A program made the translations under genes and the position numbers. This document shows positions 58,050-64,000 of a DNA stretch of 64,000 nucleotides, piece by piece. This DNA is from an uncultured Ruminiclostridium sp. (GTDB lineage Bacteria; Bacillota; Clostridia; Oscillospirales; Ruminococcaceae), in NCBI GenBank assembly GCA_947594425.1, contig CANQED010000002.1, forward strand, positions 126,364 through 190,363, read 5' to 3'. Position 1 is the first letter of the stretch; each line of letters starts with the position of its first letter. The notes beneath the pieces are model-generated. The model saw only the letters and a list, made by a program, of their open reading frames with translations. It was not told where the DNA came from and ran no database searches.

Positions 58050-58983
58050 CCCCTTTCAGCGACGGCGAGAGCGCCGCCAAATTCTTTCTCATAAGCGAGA
58101 TATAGTCCTCGCCGCCGTCAAGCTCGTCCTCAGATACGGTATGGCAGGAATAGAGCATGACCGCCTTTGCCCCCGTCTCCTCGGATATTACGTCGGCGGT
58201 CTTAGAGCTGTTGAACTCGAAATAATATACCGCCTTGATGTTCTCTTCTTTTACCGTGTCTATAAGCCTTGCCACCGTGCGCGCCCCGGGCTCGGAGTGC
58301 TCGTCGCAGGAGGCAAACGCCGCCATATATTTTAGCCCGAATTCGTTGGTAAAATATCTGAACGCAAACTTGTCCGCGAATATTATCGGCTTGTCCGCAC
58401 CCTGCGCGGCGGATTTAATATCCGATATGAGGGACTTAAGCCGCTTAGAAAAATCATTCGCGTTATCGGTGTAGATATCCGCATTCTCTTTATCCGCGTT
58501 GCAAAACGCGTCGCTTACCGCGTCGAGCATAGACAGCATATTTGACGGAGAGGTCCAGATATGCGGGTCGAATAATTCTTCTTCCTCGTGAGAGTGGTGC
58601 TCCTCCTCGTCCTCGTGTCCGTCGAGCTTTAGCGCATAATCGGAGAGCCTTATCGCCGCGCAGTCTTTAAGCGCGCCCGACTCTACAAGCCGCTCGGCCC
58701 AGTATTCGTCGCTCCCGCCGATATATAAAAATATATCGCAGCCGCTTATCCTCTCGAGCTCTCTCGGCGAGGGCTCATACCCGTGCCCGCTCTCGCCGCT
58801 CGGGCATATCATATCGACGGTGACGTTATCGCCGCCGACCTGCCGCGCAAGGTCGTATGCGGGAAACACCGTCGCCGCGACCTTTATTTTGCCGTCGTCG
58901 GTATAAGCTTGCTTAGCCGTACAGCCGCAAAGCAGTATTGCCAAAAAAACAGCCGCCGACAACAGCGCCGCTATCCTCTTCAC
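58042..58983 (-). CDS. znuA: Zinc-binding lipoprotein of the metal ABC transporter
   Basis: 313 aa from a GTG at 58983 that overlaps the fur stop (GTGA) and has AAAAGGA 9 nt ahead; the track start at 59022 is rejected. Lipobox LLCGC. A His/Glu-rich loop (GHEDEEEHHSHEEEE) at about residues 130-145 precedes DPHIWTSP, as in zinc-specific ZnuA proteins. Second binding-site His is in MICPSGESGHGYEP. Captures zinc outside the cell. Confidence 0.93.
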   Translation of the reverse strand: MKRIAALLSAAVFLAILLCGCTAKQAYTDDGKIKVAATVFPAYDLARQVGGDNVTVDMICPSGESGHGYEPSPRELERISGCDIFLYIGGSDEYWAERLVESGALKDCAAIRLSDYALKLDGHEDEEEHHSHEEEELFDPHIWTSPSNMLSMLDAVSDAFCNADKENADIYTDNANDFSKRLKSLISDIKSAAQGADKPIIFADKFAFRYFTNEFGLKYMAAFASCDEHSEPGARTVARLIDTVKEENIKAVYYFEFNSSKTADVISEETGAKAVMLYSCHTVSEDELDGGEDYISLMRKNLAALSPSLKGDV

Positions 58984-59387
58984 TCTGACACTTCCTTTTG
59001 CTGCGAAAGGCAATTCTCGCACAGCCCGTAAAATACCGTGCGGGTCGGGTCTACCGCAAATCCGTGCTCGGCGCGGATATGTCCGTCTATCTCCTTAAGG
59101 TGCTCACACTCGAGGTGAAAAAGCCGCCCGCACTTAAGACACTTTAAGTGAAAATGCCTCGACTGCGTGCCGCAGTCGGCGTACTGATAGCACGCGCTGC
59201 CGCCGTCGGTCAAGATGTATTTTCTGACTGTATAGCTTTTGCACAGCCTCTCAAGATTACGGTAGACGGTGGTCCTGCCGACCTCGTTTTTAAGTCCCGC
59301 GCAGATATCGTCGACCGTGAGATGACGGTCCGCGTTAGCCCTCAGATATTCTTCAATAAGCTCGCTTTGCTTAGTCTTATAATTCAT
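58980..59387 (-). CDS. zur: Fur-family metalloregulator (Zur-like)
   Basis: 135 aa. Winged helix with TVDDICAGLKNEVGRTTVYRNLERL, dimer domain with FHLKCLKCGRLFHLEC and a late CENCLSQ; the two CxxC pairs form a structural zinc site. First gene of the operon with znuACB, so zinc rather than iron is the likely signal. The promoter carries a palindrome it could bind. Ribosome binding site AAAGGGGCGG. Confidence 0.88.
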   Translation of the reverse strand: MNYKTKQSELIEEYLRANADRHLTVDDICAGLKNEVGRTTVYRNLERLCKSYTVRKYILTDGGSACYQYADCGTQSRHFHLKCLKCGRLFHLECEHLKEIDGHIRAEHGFAVDPTRTVFYGLCENCLSQQKEVSE

Positions 59388-59412
59388 AAAACCGCCCCTT
59401 TGTCAGAAAGGT

Positions 59413-59441
59413 AAATTGAAAATGAAAACCGATTTCAATTT
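59413..59441 (-). promoter_or_regulatory. Palindromic operator, probably Zur/Fur box
   Basis: AAATTGAAA (59413-59421), 11-bp gap, TTTCAATTT (59433-59441): a perfect 9-bp inverted repeat placed immediately downstream of the -10 box. Repressor binding here would block the fur-znu-GH2-GH3 operon. Confidence 0.7.
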
Positions 59442-59470
59442 ATTATACACCCGGCCGTCTTATTTGTCAA
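59442..59470 (-). promoter_or_regulatory. Promoter of the zur-znuACB-GH2-GH3 operon
   Basis: Minus strand TTGACA (59465-59470), 17-bp spacer, TATAAT (59442-59447); full consensus. Confidence 0.85.
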
Positions 59471-59557
59471 CAGAAAAGTTTGATTTTGGGGTTGTTTTTT
59501 TTACGGGATAATGTTACAATAAGTATATACACTTTGCCTGACAAAGGGGACATAAGC

Positions 59558-61801
59558 ATGGATATAAAGGGCACACTAAAGGCCGAGCCGACCGGCGCGC
59601 TCGGGGCGGTAAGATTATCGTGGCAGCCGATAAAGGACTGTATAAAATACCACGTATTTTTTAAAAAAGAAAATAACGCATATAAAAAGATAAATACCAC
59701 CCACGGCCTCTCGGTGGTGGTGTCGGGGGTGGACACCTCGGCGCTCTGCCACTTTAGAGTATGCGGAATTAAGGCGTCGGGGCAGTCGGTGACGGTCGGC
59801 GAGGCGGATAATTCCGCTATGCTGAAGCAGGTCAAATTTCTCACTATAGGCTCATATAATCTCGAGCGTCTTTTTGACGGCACACCGAGGCTGACCTGCG
59901 ACCGCACGTTTAGAAAATATTCGCCGCTGAGCTTATTTTTCCCAAACCCCGTCCCCGAGGGAAAATTATACGACGATATCGACCTTTCAAAAAGCGCGGG
60001 CGAATATCTCGCGTCCACCGACGCGGATTATCTGCTGATAGATTTTTACTCGACGGCGCAAAGCGGGCTTGTCAAGATAGGCGACAGCTTTGTCACGGGC
60101 GGCAAGGACTTTTTCGACAGCGAATGCTATAAAAAGAATAAGGAACAAGCACAAATAATGCCGCAGATACTTCCCGAAGAGGTGGCTAAGCCGCTTATGG
60201 ATATTTTCGCCTCGCGGGTACTGAGCAGATTTACCAAGGATAAGATAATACTCGTGCGCTTTGCCCTGCCGCGCTATTATGCGGTGGGCGAGCATGTCAG
60301 GATAAGCGGCGGCAACGCGCAGTTAGACGAATATATCCGTATGCTCGAGGAGCTTTTTATCAAGGCGGCTCGCCCGATAACGGTAGACATCAGCCGCGAA
60401 TATTTCGGCGATTATGAAGCGTCGGACGGCACTCAGGCCGTAATGGAAAAATTCTACTTTACGCGGCTTGCTAAGATACTTGAGGACATCACCCGAGGCG
60501 GCATTAACGCCTATTATGACGACGGCGAGGATATAAATATCAAGCTCGACAGGATACTGTACTATTATAACAGCGTATCGGCGCGCGGCTTTTACAACAC
60601 CCTTTTTGAAGAAAACAGCGCCGCGAGCGTTATAATGATGCGCACCTCGCGCGAATTTATCAGCGAGAACCGCGAGATAATAAAGGCTATAATGCGCCGC
60701 GGCTTTACATCAATAAAAGAAGTGCTCGACTGCTGCGACTTAAGCTCCGACCGCGAATTTATAAAGACCGTAAACGCGATATACGCGGTAGAATGCGGGG
60801 ATCTCGGTCTGTCATCATATACCGCTATGATGAATGTGCAAAATTCTTGTCCCAACATCCGCCGTCCGCTAAAAAAGCTTATCGCGGACGTTCTTAAAAA
60901 GTCCCTCGGCGAAGATATAGTAGTCACCGACCGCAACACAGCCTTTATGCTAAAGGCGGCATACGACCTGCTAAAGGGCGATACGATACAGTCGGTCGCG
61001 CAAAATGCGCAGATGTACCTCAAGCTCTGCGCCCAGACCCCCGTTGACGTGTGGGGCAGCTGCGTATCGCGCGAGCCGCTTAACCGCTCGGTAAATGTAT
61101 GCGTAAATAAATATATATTTAAAAATTCCCCCGTGTGGGCGTTTGACAAGCCGATAAATACCGACGACGGATTTTTCGACCATGCCGAGCTTTTCGGCGG
61201 CGAATGGCGCAGGCGGCTTACCGAGGAGGTATTTTTGCGAAAGGCCCCCGAGATCATTAAAGGCAGCATAGGCAAGTGGATCATCGTTGACTTTTACGAC
61301 CTTTGCTCACAAATGGCGAGATATAGGGGCGGCTGCTTTGCGGTGGACAATTTTGTCAAGCGCAGCCCGTATTTTGCACAGATACACGGCGAGGTCGAAT
61401 TATTCTCCCTTGACGCGGACAAGGACAGAAGTCTTATAATGAGCGCCGCCGAAAGAATGGCCATACTGCTGTCCGAGGTCTACGGCGACAGGATAATACT
61501 AAATCGCGTGCGCCTAAACACCGAGTACCGCGACCTTGACGGAAATATAAAGCCGCTGACCGATACCGCTAAGCGCCGCGACAACGCGCAGAGCGCCATA
61601 ACTCTCTGCGAGGAGTATTTTGCAAAGCTTACCGACTGCTATGTGCTGGATATCACAAAGCACTGTATCTCGGACGACAGCTTTATCCTCGGCGGCGCGC
61701 ATATAGCGCATTATGAGGAGATATACTATCTCGCCGCCGCCGCGTATGTTGATTATATCGTAAAGGAACGCCCGCCGCAGAGGGTGTTTGATAAGCTGTG
61801 A
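59558..61801 (+). CDS. Double DUF6270-like protein
   Basis: 747 aa from the ATG at 59558 (AAAGGGGA ahead; track start 59480 rejected). N-terminal ~90 residues resemble a fibronectin III-like unit (GAVRLSWQPIKDCIKYHVFF). Then come two DUF6270-like modules with a helical linker. The C-terminal one is complete, with VDVWGSCVSREPLNR and KWIIVDFYDLCSQM. The N-terminal one (about 95-300) has IGSYNLERLFDG in the same place, so its GSC motif is lost. DUF6270 proteins occur beside surface-polysaccharide genes and look SGNH-like. No signal peptide. Function unknown. Confidence 0.72.
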   Translation: MDIKGTLKAEPTGALGAVRLSWQPIKDCIKYHVFFKKENNAYKKINTTHGLSVVVSGVDTSALCHFRVCGIKASGQSVTVGEADNSAMLKQVKFLTIGSYNLERLFDGTPRLTCDRTFRKYSPLSLFFPNPVPEGKLYDDIDLSKSAGEYLASTDADYLLIDFYSTAQSGLVKIGDSFVTGGKDFFDSECYKKNKEQAQIMPQILPEEVAKPLMDIFASRVLSRFTKDKIILVRFALPRYYAVGEHVRISGGNAQLDEYIRMLEELFIKAARPITVDISREYFGDYEASDGTQAVMEKFYFTRLAKILEDITRGGINAYYDDGEDINIKLDRILYYYNSVSARGFYNTLFEENSAASVIMMRTSREFISENREIIKAIMRRGFTSIKEVLDCCDLSSDREFIKTVNAIYAVECGDLGLSSYTAMMNVQNSCPNIRRPLKKLIADVLKKSLGEDIVVTDRNTAFMLKAAYDLLKGDTIQSVAQNAQMYLKLCAQTPVDVWGSCVSREPLNRSVNVCVNKYIFKNSPVWAFDKPINTDDGFFDHAELFGGEWRRRLTEEVFLRKAPEIIKGSIGKWIIVDFYDLCSQMARYRGGCFAVDNFVKRSPYFAQIHGEVELFSLDADKDRSLIMSAAERMAILLSEVYGDRIILNRVRLNTEYRDLDGNIKPLTDTAKRRDNAQSAITLCEEYFAKLTDCYVLDITKHCISDDSFILGGAHIAHYEEIYYLAAAAYVDYIVKERPPQRVFDKL

Positions 61802-61851
61802 TCTTTAGGAAAATCCTAAGGCGCTGCGCCTTTTACCCCGTATAATACAGC

Positions 61852-61886
61852 AAAAATTGACCGTGGACTGAAATTAAGCCCACGGT
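61852..61886 (-). terminator. Terminator of the BspA-like gene
   Basis: Minus strand ACCGTGG/CCACGGT (61860-61866 with 61880-61886), followed by CAATTTTT. A weaker AAGGC/GCCTT hairpin for the plus gene lies at 61818-61832. Confidence 0.65.
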
Positions 61887-61905
61887 TCGTTGTATTTACT
61901 TGCGT

Positions 61906-62725
61906 TTACTTCGTCTTGACCGTTATCGTCTTAGCCGCACCGTAGAGCGCGGTCTTTCCGCTCATCTTGTACGCCTTTATTCTAAACGTGTATGAGGTCT
62001 TAGACTTAAGTCCCGACTTCTTAAACTCAACGGTAGAGTTCTTAGTTAACTTGCCCGCGCGCTTCCATACGCCGCCCACTTTCATCTCTACGATATAACC
62101 GTCGGCGCTTGTATTTTTGCTCCACGACAATCTAACCGCATTCTTAGCGGAGGCTTTGAGCTTCAGCCCGCTCACCGCGCTCGGGCTTGTGCGTACCGAT
62201 ATGGTCTTAGCGGTGCCGTAGAGAGCGGTCTTTCCGCTCATCTTATAGGCTTTTACGCGGAAGGTGTACGCGGTGCCTGCCTTTAGCTTAGACTTCTTAA
62301 ACTCTACGGTAGAGTTCTTGGCTATCTTGCCTACGCGGACCCACTTAGCGCCGTCTTTCATTTCAATGATATAGCCGTCGGCGCTTGTGTTCTTAGTCCA
62401 AGTGAGGCGTAATGCGTCAGCAGCGCGTGCTTTGAGCTTAAGGCCGCTAATCGCGCTCGGGTTGGTGCGCGCGGATATGGTCTTGTACCCACTGTAAAGG
62501 GCGGTCGAGCCTATCATCTTGTATGCGCGTATGCGGAAGCTGTACGCTGTGCCCGCTTTAAGCTTAGATATGCGGTACTCGGTGGTGGAATTCTTGCTTA
62601 TCTTAGCGACACGCACCCACCTATTGCCGTCCTTGCGCTCGAGGATATACCCGTCGGCGGCGGTGTTCTTATTCCACGAAAGGCGCAGGGCGTCGGCCGC
62701 GCGGCCTTTGAGCTTAAGGCCGGAT
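61906..62725 (-). repeat. Three tandem ~273-bp repeats encoding FN3 domains
   Basis: Each repeat encodes SGLKLK...ALRLSW...NTSADGYI...STVEFKKS...KAYKMSGKTALYG. High similarity suggests recent duplication and possible length variation. Confidence 0.85.
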
Positions 62726-64000
62726 ACGGCGGAAACAGTTTTCTTTGCCGTGTAGGTATCCTTATAGCTGTCGCCGCAGACGGAGCAGGTGTGCAGTGTA
62801 TAGCCCTCGGCGGTGTAGGTCGGAGCGACTACCTTATCGACATATGTGTGCTTACCGGTCGGGGGTATTATTTTCCCATCATGCGCATAACAAACCGAAC
62901 ACCAGCGCGACATTACGCCGTTTACCACGCAGGTCGGCTCGGTGCTGACCTCCCACTCTCCCCAAGTGTGCTCACCCGTAGGGGGAATTTCGCGAGAGTC
63001 AAATTCGCCGCAAATAATACAGCTTCTGAGGTAATTGCCCGACGACCAGCAAGTCGGCGGGTTTAGCAGCTCCCACTCAGAGAAAGTGTGGACTATCTCC
63101 GTAAGCTCTTCGTCCGTCGGCGTCGGGTCTTTAGCCGCACCATTGCATATCGTGCAGCGATGTGTTTTTATCCCCAAGCTTAAGCATTTACCTAAGCACT
63201 CTAAGCTCCATTCGTCATTATAAACGTGCTCGTGCGGAGTATAATCAAAATGCACCTTATTTAATTTGACAAGGTCAACTAAGCTTGCGCTGCCATCTAT
63301 TTTGTCCCACTGCTCGCGAGTTCCCAAAAAGTATATCTCTCCCGGCAGATCGTAATATCTTTCGCCGTTTTCGGCGGTTTGCCATCCGTTGCTGACAAAT
63401 TCCCAGTTAAGCGCGTCAACGTCCAGCTTTTCCATGCTGCTCGGGACAGTCAGTGATTTAAGCGAATCGCAGCAATTAAACGCGTTGGGCTCTATGTTCT
63501 TTACACCCTCGCGCAATGTAACAGACTTTAAGGCGGTGCAGAAGAAGAACACATCGGTTTTTAATGTTTCGACGCCGCCCGATACTTCCGCCGTTTCAAG
63601 ACTGTCACAGCCCGAAAAAGCAAGGCCCTCTATATCGGTCACCGAGTCCGGGATGATTATTTGCTTAAGCTGGTCACATTCATTAAACGCATATTCGTCT
63701 ATCTTTGTTATCGTGTTAGGAATAGTAAATTCCGTAAACCCGCAGCCCGAGAAGAAGCCTTTAGGCAATTCGGTAAGGCTATTAGGAAGCTTTACGCTCG
63801 TTAACGAGCTGCAAGCGTCAAAGCAGTCATAGCCTATAGTCTTTATGCTCTCGGGGATGACCGCACTTTCGAGCGAGCCGCAAAGAGCAAACGCCCTATC
63901 GCCTATTTCGGTTACACCCTCGGGGATAACAAGCTTAGTTATAGCACTGTCATAAAACGCCTGATGACCTATCATCTCAACATTGTCGGAAAGGATAATA
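61906..64000 (-). CDS. BspA-like leucine-rich repeat surface protein (partial, 5' end outside window)
   Basis: At least 697 aa; the frame stays open to the window end (IILSDNVEM before the track's first Met), so that Met is internal. N-terminal LRR_5 repeats such as LKQIIIPDSVTDIEGLAFSGCDSL. Then come four HxW/HxY...CxxC zinc-ribbon-like units (CSVCYAH, CIICGEF, CTICNGA, CSVCGD), and three ~91-residue FN3 domains that are strongly alike (e.g. KNTSADGYIIEMKDG). This layout is typical of gut Clostridial adhesins. The signal peptide and any sortase motif cannot be seen; none is at the C-terminus, which ends KTITVKTK. Confidence 0.88.
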   Translation of the reverse strand, partial: IILSDNVEMIGHQAFYDSAITKLVIPEGVTEIGDRAFALCGSLESAVIPESIKTIGYDCFDACSSLTSVKLPNSLTELPKGFFSGCGFTEFTIPNTITKIDEYAFNECDQLKQIIIPDSVTDIEGLAFSGCDSLETAEVSGGVETLKTDVFFFCTALKSVTLREGVKNIEPNAFNCCDSLKSLTVPSSMEKLDVDALNWEFVSNGWQTAENGERYYDLPGEIYFLGTREQWDKIDGSASLVDLVKLNKVHFDYTPHEHVYNDEWSLECLGKCLSLGIKTHRCTICNGAAKDPTPTDEELTEIVHTFSEWELLNPPTCWSSGNYLRSCIICGEFDSREIPPTGEHTWGEWEVSTEPTCVVNGVMSRWCSVCYAHDGKIIPPTGKHTYVDKVVAPTYTAEGYTLHTCSVCGDSYKDTYTAKKTVSAVSGLKLKGRAADALRLSWNKNTAADGYILERKDGNRWVRVAKISKNSTTEYRISKLKAGTAYSFRIRAYKMIGSTALYSGYKTISARTNPSAISGLKLKARAADALRLTWTKNTSADGYIIEMKDGAKWVRVGKIAKNSTVEFKKSKLKAGTAYTFRVKAYKMSGKTALYGTAKTISVRTSPSAVSGLKLKASAKNAVRLSWSKNTSADGYIVEMKVGGVWKRAGKLTKNSTVEFKKSGLKSKTSYTFRIKAYKMSGKTALYGAAKTITVKTK

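Overview
The window looks like chromosomal DNA of an anaerobic, probably gut-associated and spore-forming Clostridia member, most likely Oscillospiraceae/Ruminococcus-like. The support is an IspH fused to ribosomal protein S1, a SpoIIQ-type LytM protein and a SpoIIM-like protein, BspA-type leucine-rich and Ser/Thr-rich surface proteins, GH2/GH3 glycosidases, class I IlvC, and many near-consensus sigma-A promoters with 17-bp spacers. This assignment is inference from gene content; no 16S rRNA gene or tRNA was seen.

Layout. 0-7.6 kb: branched-chain amino acid synthesis (partial ilvE, then ilvB-ilvN-ilvC), with ferritin, an SGNH esterase lipoprotein, a MazF/EndoA toxin without adjacent antitoxin, and smpB. 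7.8-11.5 kb: glutamate dehydrogenase, a repeat-rich lipoprotein with a Cys-His-Asn C-terminal domain, and yajC behind a very structured leader. 11.7-16.2 kb: an operon rpe-rnfD-rnfE-rnfA-DUF4015 whose three Rnf-like membrane subunits lack the cysteine and threonine residues that normally hold Fe-S and FMN. 16.4-21 kb: spoIIQ-like gene, then cmk-plsC-ispH/rpsA, overlapping one another. 21.2-29.6 kb: an F-type ATP synthase operon with an unknown first gene, two AtpI-type genes, two unknown small genes between atpA and atpG, and a c subunit carrying the two-carboxylate pattern linked to sodium coupling. 30.1-32.2 kb: guaA and a Nudix hydrolase.

32.2-40.3 kb is the accessory region. Two direct copies of a cassette (terminator, variable minus-strand gene, conserved 185-aa gene, promoter) each sit divergently beside a plus-strand defence-like module. 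The first module is an AT-rich two-gene operon encoding a SAM-methyltransferase-like protein and a protein with two DUF262 domains. The second is an Mrr-type restriction endonuclease. This is the best candidate for an undescribed system.

40.3-50 kb: a low-molecular-weight phosphatase, a 242-bp multi-hairpin element, a methyltransferase-STAS fusion, a SpoIIM-like protein, and a full phosphate operon pstSCAB-phoU-phoPR behind Pho-box-like repeats. 50-59.4 kb (minus strand): a DinB-like gene and an overlapping operon fur-znuABC-GH2-GH3 under a promoter with a palindromic operator. 59.5-64 kb: a double DUF6270 protein and the 3' part of a BspA-like surface protein running off the window.
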